Below are positions 20,396 through 32,050 of a stretch of DNA of 64,000 nt, piece by piece (the stretch's first letter is position 1; each line of letters opens with the position of its first letter). The notes under the pieces are model-generated. The model did not search any database, was not told the origin of the DNA, and was given only the letters and a program-made list of their open reading frames with translations. This DNA is from Phytophthora quininea (taxonomy: Eukaryota; Oomycota; Peronosporomycetes; Peronosporales; Peronosporaceae), in the NCBI GenBank assembly GCA_011947345.1, contig JAAVTG010000075.1, positions 1,116,001 through 1,180,000 on the forward strand. Reading direction: 5' to 3'. A program made the translations under genes and the position numbers.

Positions 20396-21861
20396 ATGGA
20401 GCAAGTGACGAAAGCCATCCAGGTGGGTCAATTGATCCTTATCTAATCGTTAGGGTCCACCATAATGCTGAACGGTTCGCTTTCACAGTCACCATTTCTT
20501 GCCCGAGATGGGGAAACAGGAAATCGAAACTCGGAAGCAATCCGATGTAACCTGGAGCTCTTGCAGCCACCGGAACACCCGCCTGACAATGAGGACGAAT
20601 GGGAGAATGAACTTGCACGACAAATTCTAACCATTTACGCCACTTCCGTCAAAGCAAAAGCTGAGGACACTCCTGGTCGCAGTGATCAATTCCCAAGTGA
20701 CAGCATCACGAGCACCAGAAAACCATCGCAACGACTCCGCAGTCTTAGTGCAAAGCCTCGCAGTCGCCCTCTAACCAGTTCGTGTTCACTTCCAGCTATC
20801 GAGAAAAATCACACCAGAAAACCCACAAAGCAGCAACCTCGTAGCTCTGCTTCAACCGCGGCAGTTAACTACTCGTGGGAACCTTCACAGCGGCGTCAAG
20901 ACGGGAAAATCATCATTAACGTGCCGAAAATCCCGCGACCGATATGGTTTGCCGGGACGGGAGCTGTCAAGGCCGTTTGGTGTGCCTTGGCGGAAGGTTT
21001 CTCCAAGCTGCAACCTCAACGATCAACCTCCTCGATCTCCATGTGCGATCACCGGCTTTGTGAAGAAGTTCGGCAACTGGAAGCCAAGAAAAGTTTGGCC
21101 AGTGCATTACGACGCTCGAGTCGCTCTTGATTGCGTTGGTACGTGCTCGAGGTGTTGGCGAGCTCGAAACGAAGCTGTGGAAGCAACTCGTCGTGACTTG
21201 CAACGCTTTCGCCAGTCGCTGCATCGACTACCACAAGTTCGCCGCTGGTCTCCAGCTCATGAAGCAAGCCGAACATCTCATCGATAACTCCATCTTGGTC
21301 GACGCTATAATGAGACTGGAACTGCTGGCCTACCTGTACGACACGTACGCACACTATTACTACAAGCGCCGGAAGCCACATGCAGGTCTTCAGTACATTC
21401 TCAAAGCGCACGAGATCCACAGCAGACAGAGCAGTTGGGCGCACCTCGCAAAGTGCCGTCTCCACATCGCCAACTTGCTTTCGTTCCAGATCAAACACGT
21501 CCAGGCCATGCAGTACATGGCGAGTATCTTGGAGATGGTCGAAGAGAATAAACTGGAAGAGGCCTACGAGGAAGGAGTGAGCAACGGGTCAGCACAAAAG
21601 TTGTGTCTGGCGGCAGTCTGCTACAACAACTTGGCCGTCGAGCAGCTGCATTTACGAGAGTTCGAAGCGGCCAGTACGTCGACTGCAAACGCGCAACGTC
21701 TGGCCAAATTGTGCTTAAGTTACAGCAATCGGTGGCTAGCGCAGTTCCAAGCAACCAGTGATTGTGTTGCTCTAGCCATCACAACGCTGATGGAGGACAT
21801 GAACGCGGATAGAAATCCTCTGGCGAATTGTAAGACATTACCCCCAACAGATCAGCGATAA
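20396..21861 (+). CDS. Helical-repeat (TPR-like) protein, conserved hypothetical
   Basis: A short first exon (20396-20422, MEQVTKAIQ) may splice in phase 0 to 20489; otherwise the ATG at 20465 starts the protein (about 465 residues). Residues 1-150 are disordered and rich in Ser, Pro and Arg. The C-terminal half is a run of TPR-like helix pairs: LLAYLYDTYAHYYYKRRKPH, AGLQYILKAHEIHSRQSSW, CLAAVCYNNLAVEQLHLREF. The frame breaks at 21089-21092 (AAAA); one more A joins the halves (KKFGQCITTLESLLIALVRA). Such repeats usually scaffold protein complexes. No specific family was recognised. It converges on the next gene, with 60 bp between stops. Confidence 0.65.
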
Positions 21862-21921
21862 AAGATTTAAACGAAGTATGCCAACAAGACAAATAAGCAC
21901 TTACCATATAAATTCTGTGCA

Positions 21922-23527
21922 TCAACTCAGCGCATCCAACGCCACCAGTGGAGCTCCACCTTCGTCGTTGAAGATTCGGTTTACTTCTTGCATCAAAGCC
22001 GTTCGCGTTGGGTCGTCCAAATCCAATTTCTTCTTACTAAACATTGAGACGTCAGTAAGACACGACTTAAAAGCATGCACAGAGATGTTCACCTTATCTG
22101 AACCAGCTCGTGGGCTCGTCCGATCGCCGTCTTGAGCTCTTGCAACCGGGACGTCGCAGCTCGGTACTCGGTGCTCCCCTGCGTCGACTGAATACAATAG
22201 TTATCAGATCGTAATTCTTCATTGTAGCTGGGTTCTCATGCCTGAAGTTCGTCGCGTTTCGCCTTCCAGTCCTCGACATAAGCGAGAAACAGCTCCTGGT
22301 CCAGTGTCTCACGGAATTGCAGCTTTAAGGCGCTCGACAACACCAGAAACGAATCCTGAAAGAGATAGTAAGAAAATCACAACGTTGACACTACCAAGAG
22401 ACTTCACTTGCCTTGCTGGCAGCTTGCTCGAACAGCTCCAGTTGGGTCAGAAACCCAGCAGCGTCTTGAAGGACCCTGCTCAATAGTGCATAATATAAAA
22501 GTTTCAAAGCGGAAAGCAAAGCAGGACAACCAGCACTCTCTGTACCTGCGGAATGTCACGTGCCCAGCTTTCAGTCGAGCAGCCGTGCGCACGAAGGCGT
22601 CGATCTCGTCACACTGCGACTTTGTAAACGAGGTCGTCGAAGCTTGAACGTGTGCGTTCCTGGAAATGACGCAGTTAGATAAAAGGGTATCAGTAATACA
22701 TGAGCTGTAGTTAAGCTTCATACGCGGTGGTGATGGTTCTGCAGATTTCAAAGTGAGGAAGCAGCATCGTCGACATGGACCTCTCGATCGACTGGATGCC
22801 GAAGCGAAGCTGCTTGGCTTTCTGCAAATGCACGTCTAACAATTTCCAACAGATTAGCCAATCCACCAAGTCCACCACCACCACAACGATTTATTTGCCT
22901 TCCAGCGCCGCTTTAAAGTCCTCAGTGAACTGCTCAATGGCGTTCTCGTACTGCGCCACCCGCCTCGAGTTGGAGTTCTCCAGCACCTGTGCCGCTTCGT
23001 CCAGGAACCTCACCAAATACTGCAGCACATCTCTCGTCAGCCACCACCATTATCATCACCACCACCACTCTTACATTTCTCTTCTTGCTCATCAACTCGC
23101 ACACCGCCGAGCATTCCACCGCCGCCTGCTTGATCTTGTTGCCATCGTCCTTGACCTTCTCCACTTGTTTCTGCAGCTTGAACACTCGTTTATCGCTGGC
23201 AAACTCGGTCTTGAGCGTCTCTGACAGCCGACCGAATTCCGTCAATGCAGCCACAAACATCGCCAGCTCCTGGTCGCCAGCGAACGTCGGCGCGAGTGTC
23301 ACCGCCCGCTCCAACTGCACCGACACCCTTCCCAGCGCCTCCTGCAGCTGCAAAGATCTCTTGTCTTGAGCGTCCACCGCCGCGGCCGTCGTGACCACCA
23401 CCGTCTTCTGCAACGCCTGTAAATCCGCCACCACCTTGTGTACACACACGACGACGTCCGCCAGCGCAAACCGGTGGCGCAGCATCAAGAGCCGCTCGAA
23501 GTCGTGCACCAGCTCGCCCATATCCAT
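21922..23527 (-). CDS. Unrecognised eight-exon helical protein with three GC-AG introns
   Basis: Exons are 23527-23075, 23019-22899, 22835-22724, 22659-22546, 22475-22412, 22355-22242, 22187-22093 and 22036-21922. They total 1188 nt, exactly 396 codons, with no frame repair. Introns 2, 5 and 6 begin with GC (GAAG|GCAAAT, CAAG|GCAAGT, TCAG|GCATGA); in each the alternative GT reading meets a stop or loses frame. The 395-residue product is helical and soluble, beginning MDMGELVHDFERLLMLRHRF and including long amphipathic stretches such as VFKLQKQVEKVKDDGNKIKQ. I do not recognise it; coiled-coil trafficking or cytoskeletal proteins have this look. The start is 54 bp from the divergent TMEM135-like gene. 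Confidence 0.7.
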
Positions 23528-23581
23528 CTAAGTACGAGTACAAAGCAGCGAAAACTGTTGACGTTGCGATTCACGGGGTCG
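23528..23581. promoter_or_regulatory. 54-bp bidirectional promoter interval
   Basis: This separates the start codons of the eight-exon gene (minus) and TMEM135-like copy B (plus). It is the shortest divergent spacing in the window. If the second in-frame ATG at 23603 of copy B is used, the gap is 75 bp. Confidence 0.4.
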
Positions 23582-24904
23582 ATGGTGGGGAAGGCGACGG
23601 AGATGTCGGCGGGTCGCCACGCAGTGCGGGGCGCGTCGGCGGCGTTGGTGGTGGCGACGGTGGTGTCGAATGTGGTGGGGAATCGTCGGGCGGTGTTGTC
23701 GCTGCTGCAGCGGAAGGTAGTGCCGGTGACACTGCTCCGACCTGGACGCAACGCTGCGGCACTCGCAGTCTTCATCGGTTAGTTGGCACTGCAACCACAG
23801 CAAAAGAAACTCTAGAGCTTACAGTGTTTGTCGTGGTCCTTAGGTGTGTTCCGGTTCCTTCAGAGAACGGCGTCGCTCAAGACCAAGCAGAAAGACGAGA
23901 AGGTCGCGACGTCTGGGGTGGTGGTGGCGTCGGCGGTGGCGTCGGGACTGGGGACGGTCTGTTTGAACCCCAAGATGCGACCGGCACTGGTGTCGTTCCT
24001 GTCGACGAATGCCGCCAGTCAGTTATTTCGTGATTACCTGGCCAGACACCCTGAGCTGTGGGTGTTGAAGCCCGTGGAGATGCTGGCCTTTATGACGGCG
24101 GTGGGGTGGATCTACTACTCGGGCTTCTTCCACCCGGAGAGCTACCAGCGGTCCCACATGCGGCTCATCCTCAAGTACGTGCTGCTGACGCAGCCCATGG
24201 CGTCCGAGCTGCAGGACCAATACCGGCTGGGTCTCAATCCGAACCCATGCTCGATGCGGCACAAGGGAATGGGCTGCGGGCAGTTCGCACGGAGCGACTT
24301 CCTGCGGCGGGTGACGTCCGAAGCTTTCCGGTTGTATCTGCCCGTGCACGTGACGGCGTGGCTGGCAGCGCAGCGACACCGCAAGGTGCGGACCAAGTCG
24401 ATGGCCACCCGACTGCACCGACTCGCAACCAAGTTGGCTCGCTCCACCACTTACTTCACGACGTTCGTGTACGTCGGCTGGACGCTGTCCTGCCGCATGG
24501 GGAAGCTCGGAGACCGCTCGCTGGCGCACCGCAAACTGCAGTTCTTTCTGGGCGGCGCGCTTCCGTCGCTGGCAATTTTCATCGAGTCTCCGTCCCGCCG
24601 GAGACCCATCGGCCTCATCCTCTGCTCGTACGTGCTGGTGAGTATGGGCAACGTGGCCTTCCGAGGGGTCCCGTGGCTGCAGCCGGGTGCCAGTCCCGTG
24701 CGTAGTCTTTTGGAAGCGGCGTGCGTGGCTGCAGCCGTGAGTGCGACCATCTCTGGGGCTCTCGAAAGCAACCTCTTGGTGCAGCGAATTTTGCTAGGAG
24801 ATGTCCACGTTCGTCGACAGAAGGCAGAGGTCGTAGATACTGCAGATACCGATCTGGCAGAGGCTCGAGCAGAGCGAGGAGACAACTGTTATCGTGAATT
24901 TTGA
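23582..24904 (+). CDS. TMEM135-like multi-pass membrane protein, copy B
   Basis: Exons are 23582-23777 and 23844-24904, encoding 418 residues with no frame break. The intron follows VFI-G in the same position and phase as copy A, so the two are paralogues 8 kb apart on the same strand. Blocks in order are MRPALVSFLSTNAASQLF, SGFFHPESYQRSHMRLI, the Cys/His element NPNPCSMRHKGMGCGQF, LYLPVHVTAWLAAQRHRK and FIESPSRRRPIGLILCSYVL. The last two resemble the N-terminal half of animal TMEM135, whose Cys-rich motif precedes a LxIYxPLYL helix. Several membrane helices are visible. A peroxisomal or mitochondrial membrane location is inferred from the family. Confidence 0.78.
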
Positions 24905-25311
24905 CGCGCATCACGATAAAAAGAAAGCATTGCGGTGGTGGTGGTAGTGTTTTGCTAGCTTGGAAGTTGGTGTTGAGCCCGAAAGTATATTCCGTTACTG
25001 CTCGGTCTCCCAAAATTCGGTGGTAATCTCCTGTTGCGCGGGACTGCGGAAGAGACGTCTCAATCGGCGTGTTGAGTTGGAAGCACACGTAATGGCAACT
25101 GGTGAGTACCGCGATGCGATGCCATGCAGCTGGGTCCCGGCTGTGGCGTGTGCAAGTCGCTCACCACGAGAATATTGACGCCGTCCCAGCAAGAGGCACT
25201 TGTCACGCCCAGCTGCTAGATAGCGCACATTTCTGCGTGCCGTTCATTCTCCGATCGACTCTCTAAGTGGCACAGCGCCACTACACCGCCCGACCTTCTT
25301 CTCCGTCCGCC
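24905..25311. other. 407-bp intergenic stretch
   Basis: It contains a (GGT)n-like run near 24932-24946 and short ORFs only. The distal part should carry the promoter of the ankyrin gene. Nothing else was recognised. Confidence 0.5.
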
Positions 25312-26831
25312 ATGGCGAAAGTATCGACGTTCATGCGTAAAATGTTCCGCAAAGACAGTGGCGGGAGCAGCTCCGACTCGGACGGTGGCGACGACAACCG
25401 ATCGCTTCACCTTCGACTCCGCAAGGCTGTGAATATGGGCAAGGCCCGACAAGTGGCGACTCTACTGGACGAAGGTGCGTCGCCCATCTGGATGGAGTGT
25501 GAAGACAGCAACCGCCACCGGTTCCGTCGTCGAGGGCCGCAACTCCCGCAGCTCAACGCTCTGCTGCTTGCTTGTCGACGTGGGGATGTTGAAGTGTTGA
25601 CCATGCTGCTGGACGCATGCTTCGAGGAGCCGCAAGTGCTCGAGCACTTCAGCCGCGCCATGTACTGCCTCGTGATCCAGTACGACCACTGGCAAGCCTT
25701 CCAACGCCTGCAACAGCGACGCGTTCCGATCAGCTCGGTGTCCTCCAGCGACTCGCTCGACTCTCCCAGTTCCGTGACGTCGCCGCGACTGCTGTCGACT
25801 GTGGCAGTTGAGAACTGCAGCTCCAAGCTACCGATGCCCATTTTCGTGGCAGCGGAGCATGGTCGTCACCACATACTGAACTACCTGTTGACCCACCAGT
25901 TGGAGACTGGGCCAATTACACTTTCGACGATCACTCGCTGCTGAGCGTCGCGACCAAGAACGGGCACTACGAGTGTGTCAAACTACTGCTTGACTGCCAA
26001 GCAGCGACTGGGAGAGCGCTTGACGCTTCCATTGCGATCGCTCGTCGACACCGCCAAGCCCACGTGCTCGTGTTGCTGACGAGTTACCTCCCCGAGTTCA
26101 CTTCCGACCCGGAGCCTGTCTATAAGAGCTACTCCATTCCTCCTAGCAACGTCAAGAGCGAGGCGGATGCAGCTACCCAGCCGATGCAGTGGAACATCCC
26201 TGGTGTGCGTGGTCGTGGTCGCGGTTCAATTGCTGAGACCGTGGCGAGCGAGTTTGACGAGGATAGTCGACGCAGTCTCTTGGTCAGCTCGCCGGTCAAC
26301 TACCAAGCACAAGACATGAACCGCGTCGAGGAGATGCGAATCCGCGCCGAGATGGAGCGAGAACAGCGACAAAGTGGAATGATGTGGCTGCTAGACGGCC
26401 GTGAACCGATCGAGGACATGCAGCGTCGTGTGGATCCGCTCGGAGTGTCCTCAGACGGCTTTGCGGTGCTTCGATCAGCTCGAAACCCCGAACCGAAGAG
26501 CGCGAAGGATTATTACTCGTCGTCCTATGATGAAGAGTCCTGGTACGCGGTCAAACCGAACGAGAAGAGCAAGTTTAACGAAGACTTGTTGATGGGCTTT
26601 GAAGATGAAACCCCGCTAGAGTCCGCCATCGTTATGCACGAAGATGAAGTGGACGACGAGCTGGAGAGTCTTCTTCCTGAGAAGCCTCAGCCGATTGTTC
26701 CTCGGTCGTCTCCGTTTGTACGCTCCGGTCGGTCACGAAAACTTATTAGTGTGCGTAGTCGCGGGTTCCAGCAGCACTGTCAACCCTTGGCAGCGATCGA
26801 AGAGAATCCATTCGGTGAGGTTGAGGCGTAG
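25312..26831 (+). CDS. Ankyrin-repeat protein with disordered acidic C-terminus
   Basis: The ORF of 506 residues (after one repair) starts MAKVSTFMRKMFRKDSGGSS. Ankyrin units are visible at about 40-70 (LRKAVNMGKARQVATLLDEG), 90-115 (LNALLLACRRGDVEVLTMLL), 190-215 (PIFVAAEHGRHHILNYLLTH) and 225-250 (LLSVATKNGHYECVKLLLDC). The C-terminal half is charged and repeat-free, with clusters such as DEVDDELESLLPEKP. The frame breaks at GGG 25909-25911, inside the fourth ankyrin unit; a fourth G restores it. Ankyrin repeats mediate protein binding; no catalytic domain is present. The stop lies 34 bp from the end of the convergent TauE/SafE gene. Confidence 0.72.
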
Positions 26832-26865
26832 ATAATAACAAGGTAAACGTAGATAGTATTGAGGT

Positions 26866-28901
26866 TTACTCGTTGTCACAAATGCCGTGGAAGCCGAGGT
26901 GAACACCGTTTTCGATATCACTGAGCGTTTGCTGCAAGCCAATGAAACCCATCGCTACAGCGGACATGCCAATCGTCGCAGCCAACGAGTAGACCATGAT
27001 CGACTCGCGCTTGTACTTCTTGACGAAGTAGCTGACGCATTCGAGACCGCAGTAGCCACCGACAAAGCCGACAAGTCCGTACCACGCCATGTAGTCAAAC
27101 TGGAACACACCCGGGAACTGTCCGTTGATAGCGAACTGCAGCGTCGTGGACGACGCCGTGAAGAGGATCATGAAGCTGGCGGTGGCCGACTGAACCGCAG
27201 GGAGAACCCCCGCTTCAAGCATGATCGGTCCTTTGACCATGCCACCACCAATACCAAGCAGACCAGCAGCCACTCCGGCAGTCGTGCACAAGGCCGGGAA
27301 TGCCAGAGCTCGTCGCTGAATCCAGTGCATGTCTCCCTCCACGAATGTGTAGTCGCTAAGCACTTTGAAGCGGTTCAATAGCCGCAGTCGATACCCCACC
27401 CAGAGCGAGATCGCCAACAGGAAAGTGAGCGGGACCAACGTGAGGACCCAGTAGTCATAGGAATTGCAAGTCACTCCGATCGCACTTGGTGCACCGTGGC
27501 CACCACGAAGAAATGACTGCACGAGGATCACAAGCCACGACACCGCCAGCGGCCAAAGGTACTCGAACGGAAGTACCCGAGCTTCGCGACGTTGGATCGT
27601 GCTGCGTCGTTGGTGCTTCTCGTCGTCGTCGGACGGGAACGTGCCGAATCGACGGTTGTCGCCCACGAGCGGGTCCGAATTCGACGGCTTGTGCTCTAGA
27701 AGAGGAGGCAGCGACCGGAAGTCTTCTTCATCTTCCTGCCGGATCTGCCGAGCTTTCCGACTGCGACAAGTCTTTGCGAGCCACCGACGAGCTGCCACTT
27801 CGACATCAAACCGCTGCAGCAACAAGGTTAGCATCCGTGATGGCAATACAAATTCAAAGCGTCAAACGTACTCGATACATGGACCACTGCCGCCCACGAC
27901 CACCACCGTTGGCCTTGCCTTTCAAAGCCGACTTGATGAGCGCCAGCCTCCGTTTGGACTCTTTGTCTTGGATCTGCACACGTTCGTTAGCTGAAGCGAG
28001 CTAAACATTGAACCAAAACGCACGCACCTTGTTGCCTTTGATGATAGTCTTGTATGTGGTGAACGAAAGCAGCGTGACCAGCAGCACCAAGATGAGCCAA
28101 TTGGGGAAGATGTGGTTCAGCATGACGCCAAACACCGTGCCGATGAGCGTCGTCGGCTCCATAAGCCCCACCAACCCGAAATCGATCAATGGACGATTCC
28201 GGTCGACTAAAACGCATGAAACAAATTACACAACGCACTCGGTACAATGCCGACAATGAGGCAACCACTTACGAGGATGCTTGCGCTTAAAGTTGCCGAT
28301 GTACATTGCGATGGCACTGCCGAATATCGTGACCTTGGACATCGGGATGGCGTGCTTGGGGTTCAGCCCGGAAAAGATGTACATGGGGACCAGCAGCCCA
28401 CCACCACCGACACCACCACCAGCACCCAACGCCGAGCACGTGAACGCAATGAGCGTTGTCGCGAGATCATTGAACGTGAACGGCGCGAAGAGGTTCTTCT
28501 CGATGCAGTAGGCAGCCTCGACAGTCTCTCCAGTCGACGTGAGTCCGTACTGAGTCTCCATCTCGTTCGTGTCGTGGCTTAGAACCTCCACGACCTGGCA
28601 CCGGTACGCCACATCACCGTCTTCATCACCGCAGTCGTGCGCTGACGGTCGACAGTACTCACACTTGCTGCAAACCGAAGCAATTGATGAGCAAATCTCT
28701 TGGCCACAGGAATTAAAATCGGTCAGCTCACCCGTCAATGCAGGCGAGCGCCGGCACATAGCCGCAGTCGCTGCGCGTGTTGCAGGCGAGGCCGACGACG
28801 TCGTAGAATGGCGCTCGGTCTGGTGACGTTTCCTCGGCAGCGATGGCATCCGCGACGGCCGGAAGCAGCGGCAGCAGTAGCAATGCAGTGGTCAGCCTCA
28901 T
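26866..28901 (-). CDS. TauE/SafE-family anion exporter-like protein, tandem copy 1
   Basis: Exons are 28901-28732, 28667-28273, 28206-28028, 27973-27872 and 27813-26866, giving 597 residues with no break. There is a signal peptide (MRLTTALLLLPLLPAVADA), then a Cys-rich extracytoplasmic domain (SDCGYVPALACIDG, CEYC), then the two inverted TauE halves. Half 1 has ALGAGGGVGGGGLLVPMYIF followed by LNPKHAIPMSKVTIFGSA; half 2 has AGLLGIGGGMVKGPIMLEAG. A long basic cytoplasmic loop separates them. The family exports sulfite and sulfonates in bacteria; eukaryotic members are little studied, so substrate is unknown. It is the first of three tandem copies with identical exon-intron structure. Confidence 0.88.
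26963..27252. repeat. 290-bp tract identical to 29725-30014 (gene-conversion tract, copy 1)
   Basis: I compared this interval base by base with 29725-30014 (offset 2762) and found no mismatch or gap. It lies in exon 5 of TauE/SafE copy 1 and encodes the second TauE half. The flanking exon sequence differs at many positions on both sides. Confidence 0.9.
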
Positions 28902-29627
28902 GGCCGCGTACGGAGTGAGGTCTAGTCGGGAAAAATCGGAATGAAGGCTGGCTGCTGGTGGTCATTGTCCTTCGAGGGTGCAGCGGCGTGGGAGGAGGAC
29001 CCGCTTGCGACACTGTCGTTTTATAGTAAAAGAGCCGAGCACTCGTCCATGAGCTGATCCCGAGGGCATTCCAGAGCCGTTGGCTTGATGAAGGCAACCG
29101 CAGTGTCGAAAGCATAGTCCCGGCTTTGACGGTCGAGGAGAACTTCAGAACCTCAGCCCACTGCATGGTCAACAGCGGCAAGTGAGACCGCTGAGCACCG
29201 CTGAAGCACGCTGCCTCGACAGACGGCAAAGCAATCAAGCTGCCACGAGGGACTTCACGGCTGCAATGGTGCTACGAGTGAGTCATATGGTTCGCCGCGA
29301 GTCGAGGGTGTGATGGGTGAGTGTCCCCGCGCCTGGAGCGGTGTCTTCATCGACTGGTGCTCCGGGCAGCAGCTTCGTTATCGATGCTGCACGTCATCAA
29401 GGATGCGGAACAAGAAGACAGCAGACAGCAGAGCACGACGAGGTCAGGCCAATAACATCAGCCATGACTTGACCCGGCAGAAACTTGACCAAATTCCAAG
29501 CAGGGCGAAGTGATCCCCCACGCTGCTCCGCGTGGTTAGTGATGCCGTGCTCGTCAACGCATGGGTTTAGCTCAAAGGGGAGGAGCGATCTGATCGTTCA
29601 ACACGGAAGTTCCATTCAAGGTCGCTG
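28902..29627. other. 726-bp interval between TauE/SafE copies 1 and 2
   Basis: It should contain the promoter of copy 1 and the 3' region of copy 2. A minus-strand open stretch through 29238 is present but has no recognisable domain and runs in another frame into copy 1 exon 1, so I do not call it. Confidence 0.5.
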
Positions 29628-31651
29628 CTACTCGTTATCGCAGATGCCGTGCAGGCCCAGGTGCACACCGTTCTCCAGGTCGCTTAGCGTCGATTTCAGC
29701 CCGATCAGTCCCATCGCTACAGCAGACATGCCAATCGTCGCAGCCAACGAGTAGACCATGATCGACTCGCGCTTGTACTTCTTGACGAAGTAGCTGACGC
29801 ATTCGAGACCGCAGTAGCCACCGACAAAGCCGACAAGTCCGTACCACGCCATGTAGTCAAACTGGAACACACCCGGGAACTGTCCGTTGATAGCGAACTG
29901 CAGCGTCGTGGACGACGCCGTGAAGAGGATCATGAAGCTGGCGGTGGCCGACTGAACCGCAGGGAGAACCCCCGCTTCAAGCATGATCGGTCCTTTGACC
30001 ATGCCACCACCAATGCCAAGCAGACCCGCGGCAATGCCAGCAACGGTGCAGATCGTCGGGAACATCAACACCCGGTGCTTTATCCAGTGGATATCGCCCT
30101 CGAGGAACGAGTAGTTGTTCAACACCTTGAAGCGGTTTAGCAGTCGTAGGCGATACCCCACCCAAGCCGAAATCGTCATCAGAACTGCAAGCGGGAGGAT
30201 CGTCAGTAACCAGTAGTTGGGCGAGTTGCACGTCACTCCGATCGCGCTGGGAGCGCCGTGACCACCGCGAAGCATCGACTGCACCAAAATCACGAACCAC
30301 GAGGCTACCAACGGCAAAATGTACTCGACCGGGAACACGCGGGCCTCTCGACGTTCGATGACACCACGTTGCTGAGCTTTCTGGTCGTCGTCGGCAGCGA
30401 ATGTGCCGAATTTGATACGATCGAGACCTTGAACGAGTGGGTCTCTGCTCGACGGCTTGTGCTCGACCAGTGGCGGCAGCGATAGGAAATCTTCTTCGTC
30501 CTCGAGGTGAATCTGGCGAGCTCTGCGATTCCGCCGAGTTTTCGCAAGCCACCGACGCGCGGCTACTTCCGCATCAAATCGCTGCAGACAACATGAATTG
30601 TTAAACGGAGGACAACCGACGGCAAATTAATCGAGTGGCTTACGCGATAAATGGACCACTGCCGGCCTCGACCACCGCCGTTTGGACCGCCCTTCAACGC
30701 CGACTTGATTAACGTCAACTGAAGCTTGGATTCCTTGTCTTGGATCTGCAACAAAGAGAGGCTATCAAACCGCGCTGATTAAATGGATGTAGTCCAGTCG
30801 GTCGAACCTTGTTGCCCTTCAAGACGGTCTTGTAGGTGATGAACGAAAGCAAAGTGACCAGCAGCACGAGGATCAGCCAGTTGGGGAAAATGTGGTTGAG
30901 CATCACGCCGAAGACCGTGCCGATGAGCGTCGTTGGCTCCATGAGCCCCACCAGCCCAAAGTCGATGATCGGGCGGTTCTTGTTCACTGCAGCAATACGT
31001 TAGTATCTTTTCCAGACATCAGCAGATACTAAAGACTTACGCGGGTGCTTGCGGTTGAAGTTGGCGGCGTACATAGCGACGGCGCTGCCGAAAATGGTGA
31101 CCTTGGACAGCGGGATGGCGTGCTTCGGGTTTAGTCCTGATAGGATGTACATTGGCACAAGTAGACCACCACCACCGACACCACCACCGGCCCCTAATGC
31201 TGAACAAATGAAGGCGATGAGCGTCGTCACCAGATCGTTGTACGTGAACGGAGCGAAGAGGTCCTTTCGATGCAGAAGGCCGCTTCGACGATCTCTCCAG
31301 CAGAGGTGAGCCCGTGCTGTGTCTCCAACTCCCCAGTCGTCTTGTTCACCACCTCCACCAGTTGGCAGCGGTATCTAATGTCGTCTGCATGGTTCCCACA
31401 GTCGTGAGCAGCGGGCCGGCAGTACTCACACTTGCTTTAAAGTACACAGGCAACGGTTTGTTAGACGTTTAACTAGAGCGTTGCACAACGCTTTCTCACC
31501 CCTCAATGCAAGCGAGGGCGGGTACGTAGCCGCAGTCAGTGCCCTGGGTGCATGCCAGCCCCACCGTGTCGTAAAATGGCGCAAGCTGGGTCTTGGACTG
31601 CGTAGTAGCCACAGTCTTCACCACCAGCACCAACACCGGTAGCACCTTCAT
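29628..31651 (-). CDS. TauE/SafE-family anion exporter-like protein, tandem copy 2
   Basis: Exons are 31651-31500, 31434-31041, 30986-30808, 30745-30644 and 30581-29628. After one repair they encode 593 residues with the same domain order as copy 1: signal peptide (MKVLPVLVLVV...), Cys-rich domain (TDCGYVPALACIEG), TauE half 1 (ALGAGGGVGGGGLLVPMYIL), basic loop (PPLVEHKPSSRDPLVQ), TauE half 2. The break at TTT 31265-31267 in exon 2 lies just after the conserved CIE motif; one added base gives CIEKDLFAPFTYNDL as in the other copies. Exon 5 contains the 290-bp tract shared with copy 1. Exons 3 and 4 are exactly as long as in copies 1 and 3 (179 and 102 nt). Confidence 0.86.
29725..30014. repeat. 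290-bp tract identical to 26963-27252 (gene-conversion tract, copy 2)
   Basis: This is the partner of the tract in copy 1. The first differing bases are 29724 and 30015. Immediately outside, differences occur every few bases, mostly at third positions. Confidence 0.9.
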
Positions 31652-32050
31652 GAAGGAAGATCGAGCGAGCTAGACGGAGGTAAAGCAGATGTGGAGACCG
31701 AATTAGACGACCCCCATTTGCGTCCACGACCTGCAAGGAATAAGCCCGCTCCGGCTTAGCCCAATGACCACCACCAAGCAGAGCGCTGTCAAGATGAACG
31801 GGACGATATCGCCGAGAGATTTGTCCACGTCACGGTGCAGCACGGATGAGAACAAGTTTCTGCACTCGGTCTCCGCCGTCCAGCACCGCTCTGCATTTGA
31901 CACTTTGCAGAAAGCACCGAAAGTCGATCGCGCCGATGATTTTCACAACAAGTAGCTGGCCCTTCGAATCCTACATCCCGAGTGCTCCCACGAGACCCAG
32001 GTCTCTATCTATTCTATAGCCCCGAGTCGTTCTCTCTACTGCGTTTCAAC
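31652..32050. other. 399-bp interval between TauE/SafE copies 2 and 3
   Basis: A minus-strand stretch at 31703-31903 could encode a hydrophobic helix (VPFILTALCLVVVIGLSRSG) but has no supporting start or splice context. The region should hold the copy 2 promoter and the copy 3 terminator. Confidence 0.45.

Noticed and set aside
28735..29238. 167-codon minus-strand frame upstream of TauE/SafE copy 1
   Set aside because: Its 3' end lies over exon 1 of copy 1 in another frame, and the rest has no domain or start context; more likely promoter and 5' UTR.
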